Source: Didymodactylos carnosus (lineage: Eukaryota > Rotifera > Eurotatoria > Philodinida > Philodinidae). From it: DNA of 21,759 bases. Below are positions 1 through 8,960 of this stretch, in pieces (positions within the stretch are counted from its first letter, which is position 1; each line of letters begins with the position of its first letter). A program made the translations under genes and the position numbers. The stretch lies in NCBI GenBank assembly GCA_905250885.1, contig CAJNOQ010003014.1, forward strand, positions 1 through 21,759. Direction: 5' to 3'. The notes under the pieces are model-generated. The model was not told the DNA's origin, searched no databases, and worked only from the letters and a program-made list of their open reading frames with translations.

Positions 1-1
1 C

Positions 2-211
2 AACTTTTTATTTGTTCATGAAGTGGTTAATATCTTAATCGAAACATGTGATGAGTATTTCCTTAACAAAAACAGTGAAAACATGGTTTTCGGCCTGCCA
101 TTTTTCAATTCTTTCACACAATTAGCCACAGTTCCTGCAATGGGCGTGTACCATGAAAAAGTTTTTGAAAGAAAAGTTATGATTCACCGAGCCGATTTCG
201 ATAAAACTTAG
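2..211 (+). CDS. partial reading frame entering from left edge, unknown product
   Basis: The frame is open from the second base of the window to a TAG at 209-211, about 69 codons, so its start lies outside. The residues have a mixed, protein-like composition (for example a stretch reading GLPFFNSFTQLATVPAMGVY) with no low-complexity bias. I see no domain, signal peptide or membrane segment that I recognise. It could be the last coding exon of a gene to the left, or chance. No clear AATAAA follows closely; an AATAAG-like word lies near 325. No function is assigned. Confidence 0.3.
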   Translation, partial: NFLFVHEVVNILIETCDEYFLNKNSENMVFGLPFFNSFTQLATVPAMGVYHEKVFERKVMIHRADFDKT

Positions 212-386
212 CGTTTAAGGGTTTGAAGCGAAGCTCTTTCGAATGGCAGTCTCGAAATTTTTCAAAATAGGTTTAAGCAGATTTTCTGGAAAACCGTGGT
301 ATTTCACTTCATGACCTTGAACAAATAAGCTAATGTAGTTGTAATTTTAGATTAGTTTGTAGGTTCATTGCAATAATTTTTTGAAA

Positions 387-425
387 ATGAGCGAAAAAAG
401 GGGATCGTTAGCTGGACAAGCCGAT
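387..425 (+). CDS. candidate short first coding exon with splice donor
   Basis: An ATG in a good invertebrate context (AAA before, A after) at 387 opens 13 codons (MSEKRGSLAGQAD) that run directly into GTAAGT at 426-431, the consensus 5' splice site, in phase 0. About 45 AT-rich bases upstream could be a leader. I could not find a matching downstream exon. An 8-bp inverted repeat (GGATCGTT at 402-409, AACGATCC at 436-443) overlaps the end of the exon and the donor. This may be a chance combination. Confidence 0.2.
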
Positions 426-431
426 GTAAGT

Positions 432-1577
432 TAACAACGATCCATTTTCTTCTGTTTAACATTATATATACAGCTGTTCTATTCTGCATATGTAGTCACT
501 CTCTCTGAAACCACGTGCTGATCTATACTCATTCCATTCTCTCGATACTGTATCATCTGTCGCTCTCTACTCTATATGTCTTCTAATTCATCACAGAGTA
601 TACAGGTTTTGGTTACTACGGTGATGGGTGACCGTATCTGATGCCTAAGATTATAAGCTGTGTGGATTGAGCAGTAGGGGCAGAACGCACTATAGCAGTA
701 CACAATATGAGGGATCGAACACCTCAAGTTTACTTTTGGATAATTTAGTCCAAATATAGAATTGACGCTTTAAAATTCATAGTTTTAGCGTTCGATTTCA
801 ACACCTATGTAGTGTTGTTTTGTGCTTTGCTGTCCTTCTGTTCTATCCTAGTCGCTCTCGCTCTCTCAGCATCAAAACTTTGCATTTCTTATGCCCACTA
901 AGTGACTAGAAGCCAGAGTTCATATATTTGATCTTTGAAAAATAATTTTAATTTTTTAACAAATATTAGATTATCCTATGATAGCTTAAACTACTTGTAA
1001 TATATTTGATCTCTTGATTCAATAGTCATTACACTGTCGTTTGATGTAAATATTGTTTACATCTGTATGTTGTGGTGGCGAATTTAGGGTGCTGTCGGCC
1101 ACGATCGCCGAAATTTTTGATTTCATACCATTAGACTATCCTTCTTGTGCAACGTGCCGAGCGCATAAAACTTTTCGGCTACTGTGTTTTTATTATAAAG
1201 ATAATAAACTTGCTCTTTTATACAAATCCTTCAGTACCGAAAATTTGTTCTAGATCCACCATTGGTGTGTTGTTTACTTTGTATGTGAATATTACATACA
1301 ACTGTTACATTGACGTGTCTGTGATATGAACTACGTATAAAAATCAAATCGACAGGCTTAATCTGTTACATGATTAACATAAAACGTCTCCAAAAATGAG
1401 ACAGCACACCAAAAAATACTTAACGAATTATAAACGTTATAAAAGCAAGAGTATAACTGCACTTTTAACAGAAAAAGTCATATTTGCAGATATTCAGTGC
1501 GTCGGCATAATGAAACAACTATTTTATAGAAGAAAAACTGGACCAACAAATGAATGACACAATCATAATCAGGATAT
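432..1577. other. no supported gene; CT-rich tracts
   Basis: No convincing gene. Positions about 495-580 and 845-870 carry repeated CTCTC and GTCGCTCTC words on the plus strand, which resemble GAGA-type sequence on the other strand. A 66-codon frame at 1053-1253 overlaps a slightly GC-richer patch (1070-1170) but shows no recognisable motif. The rest is AT-rich. Confidence 0.4.
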
Positions 1578-2009
1578 TTACAGTTCAACAGTGGTACCCG
1601 CTTCATCAAGTAAAAGTTTCAATTTTTTCTTGTATTCATTTTGTGGTACACAAAACTCCTCCATAATTATTGTTTTATAAATTTGTACATCACTCTTTGC
1701 ATTATTTTTTTTTATAACAAATAATGTGCGTGGTTGAGAGTATTTGCTATTTGGTTCACATGTAGGATAATTTAAAGTGGTCGTTGTGTTCAGAATTGCC
1801 TGTTCATGTTCTAATTTAATATTTGGTGGTATTCGTACATCTTCTGTTGAATTTGCTTGCAACTGCCTCATGGGACATTCATCACGATAGTGTCCATATA
1901 CACGACAACCATAACACTTTCGTTTACGCTGTTTCTTGTTGTGTACAAATATTTGAACACTATATTCTTCTTTAACATCGGTCATCGACGAATCAGGAAA
2001 AATGTTCAT
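1578..2009 (-). CDS. 143-residue protein with one CCHC zinc knuckle
   Basis: The frame has ATG at 2009 (minus strand) in an AATA-ATG-AAC context, and an in-frame TAA lies seven codons upstream, so this start is supported. Residues 25-31 are a basic tract (KKQRKRK), followed by a classical CX2CX4HX4C knuckle: C32, C35, H40, C45. Knuckles of this type bind single-stranded RNA or DNA and occur in retroelement Gag proteins and in cellular RNA-binding proteins. The remaining hundred residues are hydrophilic, with a Lys-rich C-terminal helix-like stretch (NEYKKKLKLLLDEAG), and carry no protease, integrase or reverse transcriptase motif. No polymerase gene lies beside it. It could be a small cellular CCHC protein, one exon of a larger gene, or a remnant of a retroelement Gag. 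The knuckle is seen directly; the role is inferred. Confidence 0.5.
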   Translation of the reverse strand: MNIFPDSSMTDVKEEYSVQIFVHNKKQRKRKCYGCRVYGHYRDECPMRQLQANSTEDVRIPPNIKLEHEQAILNTTTTLNYPTCEPNSKYSQPRTLFVIKKNNAKSDVQIYKTIIMEEFCVPQNEYKKKLKLLLDEAGTTVEL

Positions 2010-2661
2010 TATTGGTATTTCAGTTAGTTACAATATGTTATCGCTTTCACTTTTATTTTACTATGCAAAATTATTGATTCAAGTGGACGAAAAGAGAATG
2101 AAGAATGATTAGAAACACCTGGCTTATATTTATGTATGTATTGTAACTGGACGTTTTCACGTAGGAGAAAGGAAAAGGAAATTATATCTTTCTTTTCAAT
2201 AAAAATGATCTGTTCTATAAGAGGCTATATTAAAACGTTCTTACATCGTCATCATCCGGTAACACATTTGTAACCATGCGTTAAATCATGCAGACCTTTG
2301 TGTGCAAAATACTGTGTATAAGCGAAGACTACGCACGTTTAGACATGTGCGCTAGGGCGCTGTCACTGCCGCTGTGGATGAATAATTACGATTTTTGGAT
2401 TTGTCGCTGCTGCAGAAGACGTCGACATTTTGGGAAGCTCCTCGCCGCGGCCGATGCGAAAAGTACAAACTGGTTTTATCCTCCATCGATAAAAAAAGTT
2501 CTGGAATAAAAAGGTCATGAGAAATTAGAAAAACAGTAAGCTATATTGTAATTAGCCCCGCCGCTGACGATGGAAAAATTTCAAAAAAAACTTTTAGCAG
2601 CCGACTGAACAACTTTTTTAAGATGCTGCAGCCGAACGTAGAATTATATTAGCCCTTCATA
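2010..2661. promoter_or_regulatory. GC-richer patch between two minus-strand frames, possible promoter
   Basis: Within an AT-rich window, about 2330-2470 and 2550-2640 are clearly richer in G and C and contain CGCTAGGGCGCTGTCACTGC at 2348-2367, several CTGCAG/GCTGC words and CCGCGGCC. It lies upstream of the CCHC frame, which reads leftward from 2009. A 73-codon plus-strand frame (2288-2509) crosses the patch but ends in nothing recognisable. The GGGCGCTG core loosely recalls insulator-protein motifs. A promoter or insulator role is only an inference from base composition and position. Confidence 0.2.
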
Positions 2662-2892
2662 CTACTTAATTCGAATTTTCTTATTTTGTATGGACGTTTG
2701 CTCTTCTAAGAATTCTTCTTGAGAAATGTCGAAGGCGCAGTTTGGGTGGCAGTTTTCGTACAATTTCAATACAAGAGAATAATAATTTTCAGAGCTTTTT
2801 GAATCTGGAAATAATTTCGACAGTTCTGACTTCCAGTTTATCATATAAAACCAGATATAATCAACATGGTATCTAATGAAGAAGTAGTCCAC
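2662..2892 (-). CDS. possible exon or short open frame, unknown
   Basis: This is a 76-codon open stretch on the same strand as the CCHC frame and upstream of it. Composition is protein-like and acidic toward the C-terminus (FDISQEEFLEEQTS). The first codon of the open stretch is GTG, and the first ATG lies 16 codons in, so its true start is unknown and it may be an exon. I found no good splice donor linking it to the CCHC frame. No known domain is visible. Confidence 0.15.
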   Translation of the reverse strand: MDYFFIRYHVDYIWFYMINWKSELSKLFPDSKSSENYYSLVLKLYENCHPNCAFDISQEEFLEEQTSIQNKKIRIK

Positions 2893-3243
2893 ACTATATA
2901 AGTATTATTGGCACCAAGGCTAGCCTTCATATCGCTAAAGTTTCAGATTACCAGAATTATCTACACACTGCTGCTGCATTAAAGTGCAAATTAACGAATA
3001 AGTACAACGATATACAGTAGAAATTTGGCTTGTCAAAGTGGGCATATTTCAAAAACTGTTACACAATGGGACTATCTGTCCTGATATGATTTATTCTGAT
3101 TATTTTCTACCAACTTCTTTTGTCAATTTATCAATTTCGTCCGTCTCAAAGTTCAGCCCAGAGAGACATGATTATTACACAACTCCAAGAGAAAAGGTAT
3201 GACAATACCACTGTCACAGCACACCCAGAAGCCAGTGTTCTTT
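2893..3243. other. no supported gene; LINE flank
   Basis: AT-rich sequence without a convincing reading frame. The right part may be the decayed 5' end of the LINE whose endonuclease starts at 3244, but I cannot align it. Confidence 0.3.
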
Positions 3244-4098
3244 GGCTCTTGGAATATTCGATCATGTTTTCGTGAGGTGAAACGAAAATTGATTATACAA
3301 CAACAAGAGAGAATATCAGATTGAACTGTCATTATTGAGTTAAACAGAAATGTATCGCTCAAGCATCTCGCAAATGGCAGTTATACTATCATACACTCAG
3401 GGAAGGAAAAAAAGACAAGATTAGCCCATGGTATTGCCATTTGTCTTTGAAAACGGAGGACAAACGGATGGATAGGTTCTGACTCAATTTGAGAGACAGT
3501 TGATTTGAGAATTGTTACCATGAGACCTGGATGTGAACTGAGTCCAGAGACAATTACTGTGGTCTATGGGCGCAGAGGAAGACAAAAGAAAAGATGGATT
3601 GATACAATAAAAGAAGACACAAAGTTAACATTAACTCAACTCAACACAATGGTACATAACAGAAACACGTGGAGAAGTCTGATTCATCGGATCGTCAAGA
3701 GTCGGAGTCGACTGAATGGATAAAACAACAACAAAATGTTCCCATAAACCCTTCTAATGCAAAGTCAAAAAGAGAGGCTCCAAATTTTATAAATCATTCC
3801 AAATGACGATTGACAAAGTGCCAGTACGAGACATGATTGCATAAATCGGAGATTTTAACGCAAGAGCAGGAGACGAACAACATTACACCTCGCTGGAAAT
3901 GGTTCGACAACACACGGTGGATAAGCAAAAATCATAATGGACAAAAACTAGTGGATTTCTGCTCGTTTAATAAGTTATGTGATAGTGGACAGAAAGTTTA
4001 GAACAAGTATTGAAGATGTTAGAGCATTTAGAGCGCGATCAGGTGTATAAGCACGAGCCGTCATCTGTTACGAATAAAAGTTCATTTGAAAACTAGAT
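3244..4098 (+). pseudogene. decayed LINE endonuclease domain (APE type)
   Basis: Translated pieces follow the order of the apurinic-type endonuclease of RTE/craniofacial-development-protein-2-like LINEs. They are GSWNIRS at 3244 (family: TWNVR), GSYTIIHSGKE and HGIAICL near 3380-3450, an ITVV strand near 3551, the catalytic GDFNARAG at 3848-3871, NGQKLVDFC at 3936-3962, RTSIEDVR at 4000, and a degraded final-histidine region with RHLLRIKVHLK at about 4050-4090. Stops (for example TAA at 3842) and several frame changes show it is dead. In an active element this enzyme nicks the target DNA to prime reverse transcription. No reverse transcriptase follows: after 4098 the coding similarity stops. 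That is the opposite of the usual 5' truncation of LINE copies, so a later break or rearrangement is likely. Family assignment is from memory of motifs, not an alignment. Confidence 0.7.
3569..3738 (+). pseudogene. 3' end of a LINE reverse transcriptase nested in the endonuclease
   Basis: The piece begins GRRGRQKKRWIDTIKED and continues to NTWRSLIHRIVKSRSRLNG, then a stop, then AACAACAACAA. The G-R-x-x-KRW-D-I block followed by a conserved W-R pair is typical of the last residues of LINE ORF2 proteins, and the CAA-type tail is typical of the 3' terminus of such elements. It sits inside the endonuclease domain, between ITVV and the NVPINPSNAK segment (3737-3766), which should be adjacent. ATG at 3566-3568 and at 3736-3738 could be a short target duplication. 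It reads as a heavily 5'-truncated copy of about 167 bp inserted into an older copy. Boundaries are good to a few bases. Confidence 0.6.
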
Positions 4099-5293
4099 AT
4101 ATATATAAAGTCGTTTGAGTATAGGATCGTTTTCTAAGGTTAAGGAGTACTAGAGCAGTCACTATTCGTTATTTTACAGTTGATTCTAAGCGATCAGTTT
4201 CATAAACATAGTTCAAACACGATCTTTGCTAAGTATGAGTCATCGTTATTTCTTTTCGTTATAGCTTTCATAAGGTTGTATGGCTATGATACCTTTGTCT
4301 TTGTCTTGCTCTATTTACGCCTGTTACAACGATGGGTAGATTTGTCCGTATTCGTTAACAGTGATTTATTCAGAGTTAGTTTTACGTCAGCTTCAGTTAT
4401 TATTTGATAGAAGCTACCTGATTTTCTCGAATACAAGCAACGATTAGTTCTGTCAAGGTAGATTTAAGATAAAATCTTCGATACACTAACTGACATGAGA
4501 AGAGGTGTCTAAAATAGAAGTTAACATTATATGTTTGTCAGCGTTAAAAATAAGATTGACAGATCTAGTAACATGTGCAATGGGAAATGGGGAATATGTA
4601 GTTGGAGAAGTGTAACTTATGAAAGATCGGCAGATCGAATTTAGAAGAAGAGCTTCGAAAATTGTTCTAGCATTATATGTTTGTTGCTGTAAGAAACCAC
4701 GTGAAACGTACCATCATTACATCTTCAAAATTGATGCATCTGGTTTTAAATGAAAGAGCAGAACGGCTAAAACGCATACTGTCACCCTCAGCTGCGGTGG
4801 GTTGAGCAATATTTTTTCTCTCAAATCAGCCATAAAAGCACATCATTAGACGCAGTTTTTACGCTGATTACGAATATCAACTTTAAAACGAACGAAACTC
4901 TAATTTTTAAATCGAAAAGTCAAATTTAAATTTAAAAGTTTTTTTATTTCAATTTTCTGACCTACTTAGTGTTTTAAAAAGCTTCAGCAAGTATCTCTAG
5001 TGGATAAAGAATTAAATTCTCTACAAAATGCACTATTGACTTTGTCGAAACAATCTTAAAAAACGCATTTTGCACACTAAACAACTTTTTGCTGGTTTTT
5101 GCCGAATTCGAAATGGTACTTTTTTTGAGCAATTCTACGAAGATCAAAAACATTTCTCCCACCGTTCTTTTTTGCTTAGTTTGATAGAGGGTACTCGATT
5201 GCATAAGGCTGCGTGCAGATCAAGTTTATAGACGTCTTTTTTACCGGTAGAAATATAACAATAAAACCCACCGCAAAAGAAAGCAAAACAATG
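4099..5293. other. no supported gene
   Basis: AT-rich and without a recognisable gene. A 75-codon plus-strand frame (4180-4407) is hydrophobic and does not continue the LINE polymerase. Frames on the minus strand near 4974-5335 overlap each other and show no motif. Confidence 0.4.
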
Positions 5294-5652
5294 ATGTAAT
5301 TCGGTCACGGAGCCATTTCGCTTGTTCCTTTTCATTTAAGCATTTTTGAGTGAAAGTAAAGAGAGGATTCGAAAGCTCTTTTCATTCACTACAACTTCTA
5401 TATTAGACCTTCTTTCTGAATATGTTTCGTTTTAGAGCATTCTTCAAAGTTTGTAGAGCACTAGAATGTAATGTAATTCCGTCACGACACCTATTTTGCT
5501 GATAAAAATCGTTCTACTTAACCGACGCATTCGAAATGTTTACCACAAACCAAGCGTTCTACCATACATCTCTGATAAAAATTTCGTCATCTTTTGTTCA
5601 GTATTTGAGGAGAAACAGAGCCCAAAAGTTGAAAAAATGTAATTCCGTCACG
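5294..5652 (+). repeat. three spaced copies of ATGTAATTCCGTCACG
   Basis: The 16-base word occurs at 5294-5309 (one mismatch, TTCGG), 5471-5486 and 5637-5652. Spacings are 177 and 166 bases. Bases just before each copy are purine-rich with AAA/AAG runs, and after the first two copies there is loose similarity (CATTTCGCTTG against TATTTTGCTGA). This suggests a degenerate tandem repeat of about 170 bp in which one block is much better kept than the rest. It could be remnant satellite DNA or a conserved box in a transposon. Confidence 0.45.
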
Positions 5653-8032
5653 CGCGTTTAAGCCGAGTACAAATACTATATACGCAAAGATAAACAATCT
5701 GGTCTTTGTAGGAGTTTCGGGATAGAGAAGAGCCGACTTTTCTTGAAAACCTTTTAAAGTTAAACTTTATTCAAAACATTTTTTGGCAACATGGTTGAAT
5801 AGAGAATTCAATTCTGAACAAAATGAGATGTTGTATAAATTTTTACAACTTGGGATGAGTGAACCAGAAGCTTTACAAAATGTACATATGTGAAATTCCT
5901 GTTCACAGTTTCTAACTGAGTATTTTCGGGCACTTATTCCATTTTTAATGCCAGTTTTGGATGGTAGATCCTAGAAATGTCTGAAATATGTCGTTTTGTT
6001 CAGAATTCAGCGCTTTGTCCGATCATGTGGTTAGAAAAGTTTTTGGATAATTTTTGACCGTGTAAGATTTTCTGGAAAACTTGGATCATGAAGGTCCTTT
6101 ATCTCAAAATCCCTACTTGGGCCAAACTGGTTTTTCTTTGCATACATAGTATTTGAAATGATCTTTCATTTAAAACCATCCGTACCAATTTTGAAGTAGG
6201 ATGGGACTCGGTGTGAGTAACTTTTTTTAACTAATAGCTTTTTCTCTCCAATCTGCGGTTTGTGCAGCTACAGTCAACCCGACGAGCTCTATAAAATGAG
6301 GATGGTCTTACAATTTGCGCTAAAACTTTCGTAAAGTGTGGTATGCTTCAGATGGATTGATCCTAAACGATTTATTTGAGTTTGCTGTTGAAAACATCTT
6401 CTTTCTCTCAATTGTAGTTATCGTTTTACTATTGTGTGCTGTTTTTTTTGAAAAGTTCTGAAATTTTTAGTCGAAAACAAGAATGGAATAAGCTTGAAAT
6501 TCCATACGTGTTGCAGAACTGTATCGTGTTTATTTAAAAGACATGTCGTCTATAAAAAATAATATCATCCATATAACTCAATAGTTTTGGTAAAGGAAAA
6601 CTTAAATTTGGCAAAAAGGAAGGCACTGCTATATGCTGATGAGCGCAGAAGTTTCAGTTCATTTAGATGGCTGTATTTTTTTTGTGCTAGTAAATCACTT
6701 TTCTTGGCTCAACACTTATTTGTAATAGAGCGCAAAACTAGCAAAAATGAGACATTGTGTGTTAAACATGGATCTAAATGAGCTGAAGCTTGCTCAGTAA
6801 TTTGTATATAACTAAACTTCACTCAAAATTTCAGGTGTTCAGCTATTATGTTTATTAAGATTTAGAAGTCGTTTAATTCAGAAGGAAATTGCTGATTAAT
6901 TTCAAAAGCTGTCTTCATATGAAGCAAGGTTTCATATAAGTGTCATCAAATAATGGAGAAAAAAAATTCGTTGAAAAAACGGATAATTTATGTTTGGCTT
7001 GGTGGAAAGAAGTATTATTATAACGAATGATAATTTGTTTGTTGTTTGATTCATAAAAATGGGTTGGATCTCTATTATTTATGTCTATTATATAAATATT
7101 ATTGGATGAAAGAATCCATAGGAAATTGTTATTTCTGATCATTTAATCTCAACAAACTCTTTTTATATTGAATTATTATTATAGAGCAATGCCAGACAGA
7201 AAAAAAACTACAAATTATTATGAAATCTATTTAGATTATCATTTTTATGTTTAGAATGAACCGTTTAAGATAATAAAAATAATAAAGTATATTTGATGGT
7301 AAAGGAAATTATGTTACAAAAATCATCAAACATTCGAATATTTCTAGAAAACTGCATTTAAAACCATGAAAACATATGTTTATGATAGAAAGAAACATAG
7401 ATTCTCATAAAAGTAAACACTTTCATCTATTAATTATACGCTTTTCTAAAACTCGTTACTTTTTTACAAATATACTTGATAAAGAACAAATAATTTACTT
7501 AAACGTTTTTTAGGTGATGATTGTACTACAGACCAAATAATTTAATTAACATATTACGAAATAAAGGGCGTGTCTGACATTTAAAGCGTATTAAGTACTC
7601 AGTATTATTATTCTGTTTGACTCGTATCTCTTATCCGTTTGAACAGTCTAAGTATAAAAACTAACATTAATTTATCTCGTCTTTCTCTCTTGTAGAAGAA
7701 CAGAACGTGATTTCTGCCAGCCAGTGTGAAAGAAAAATTGAAGATGCCTTATTCTTAAATTTCGAATGAATAAGATCTAATAGAGTTAGTAAGAAAACTC
7801 AATAAAGTATAAAAATTTTCATAAGTATAATCTTCTTCCTACGAGATGGACCATTTCTGTAAATATTAGTAATAAAATTGTTATTCTTACGCAACAGTAA
7901 ACACAATAATAACTTATGTCTCAAATAGCGTCAAAGGCAGAACTAAGCATCACGTGCATAATGCAAGATTATCGGTATCGTTATTAAACATGTTAGACTT
8001 CAGATGTTCACTTAATAAATTATACTGTTTTT
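5653..8032. other. no supported gene; very AT-rich
   Basis: No convincing coding region. Short frames at 6587-6781 (plus) and 6915-7142 (minus) are the length expected by chance in this base composition. From about 6900 to 7700 the sequence is especially AT-rich. I see no repeat family, tRNA or transposon protein fragment here. Confidence 0.4.
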
Positions 8033-8888
8033 ATATGTTACCAGGAACGTATACATCTCCTCGGAATCTATACATCTTCTGATAGTATTCAGGGAATTAG
8101 AGTATATGGCATTGAAATTTCTCTTGGAATATAATCAATTGATAAATTATGTAGACAACTAATGTTTGAAGTTAGAGTAGGAAAAGACACGTAAAATTTA
8201 GTTCTTCTTCAAATAGTATTCTTCAAACTACGTTCGAATAATTTCTTTTCTTTCGGTGCGATCGACACACCAATATGATCAAATGTTACTCGTTCAACTG
8301 CGCAAAGTAAAATTTAGTTACCTAATTAAGAATGAAGAAGAATTACTATGTTCTTTAAACGGTGAATGATTAGACTGAGTTAATCTGGAAATGAAAGAAT
8401 CGGAAAATATTAGACGGCTCAGCAGATTGAAAAGTTCAAAAGTTTTGTTTGAGAGTTCATAAATAGATTCAAGATAACAGAGTTGTTGCTATTACTTATA
8501 AAATTATGGAAAGAACGTTTGTTACTCGTTTTAATAATTTGCTCAAAAACTATAAATCTGAAAATAATATTCATATTACATCAGAGAAATACATTGAAAT
8601 GATTAATAAATTAAAGTTAAGTAAATGCACTTTTGATCACCAAACACTTTTAGATACAAATAATCATCAAAAAAAGATAATTTTGATTACCAAATTTTCC
8701 AGCATGAATCTCACATTTTTTATTTGTCAACAAAGTATAATATATAACACAAACATATTCGTTGAAATATTAAACAAATGAACAAAATATTTTTACAGTT
8801 TTATTCCATGCCATATACTCTAATTCCCTGAATACTATCAGAGGATGTATAAATTTGCCAGGGAATATATACTGTCCCTGTAACGTAT
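8033..8888. mobile_element. inverted-repeat element about 0.85 kb, class unknown
   Basis: Arms at 8033-8112 and 8808-8888 are inverted copies. The inner 34 bases (8079-8112 and 8808-8841) are identical, while the outer parts (beginning ATATGTTACCAGG on the left and, on the reverse strand, ATACGTTACAGGG on the right) have diverged. Such long terminal inverted repeats mark a DNA transposon or its internally deleted derivative. No clear target duplication is visible at either edge. The interior is AT-rich and holds one 91-codon frame ending 27 bases before the right arm. Confidence 0.65.
8506..8781 (+). CDS. 91-residue frame inside the inverted-repeat element
   Basis: The frame starts at an ATG (AAATTATGG context) and ends with TGA. 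The N-terminal 50 residues (MERTFVTRFNNLLKNYKS, then ITSEKYIEMINKLKLSKC) resemble the opening of KRBA2-like proteins, which are derived from retroelement/Maverick-type integrases and often begin with an F-R-F-L helix followed by a Y-EI-L-K helix. The tail (KKIILITKF, NLTFFICQQ) weakly recalls the segment before the zinc-binding HHCC part. The zinc-binding and catalytic parts are absent, so at best this is a truncated remnant. The resemblance is from memory and weak; an unrelated or non-coding frame is possible. Confidence 0.3.
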   Translation: MERTFVTRFNNLLKNYKSENNIHITSEKYIEMINKLKLSKCTFDHQTLLDTNNHQKKIILITKFSSMNLTFFICQQSIIYNTNIFVEILNK

Positions 8889-8903
8889 CCAAGTTTGTTG
8901 CTA

Positions 8904-8960
8904 AGTCATTGTTAAATGTAAACTATTTTGCAGTCATTGTTAAATAGTAAACTATTTTGT
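8904..8960 (+). repeat. tandem duplication of about 28 bp
   Basis: AGTCATTGTTAAAT-GTAAACTATTTTG occurs at 8904-8931 and again, with one extra A, at 8932-8960. The copies are adjacent and lie about 15 bases beyond the right inverted arm of the neighbouring element. Near identity indicates a fairly recent slippage or repair event. Confidence 0.7.

Noticed and set aside
4180..4407. Hydrophobic 75-codon frame after the LINE endonuclease
   Set aside because: It does not resemble reverse transcriptase and the composition fits chance in AT-rich DNA.
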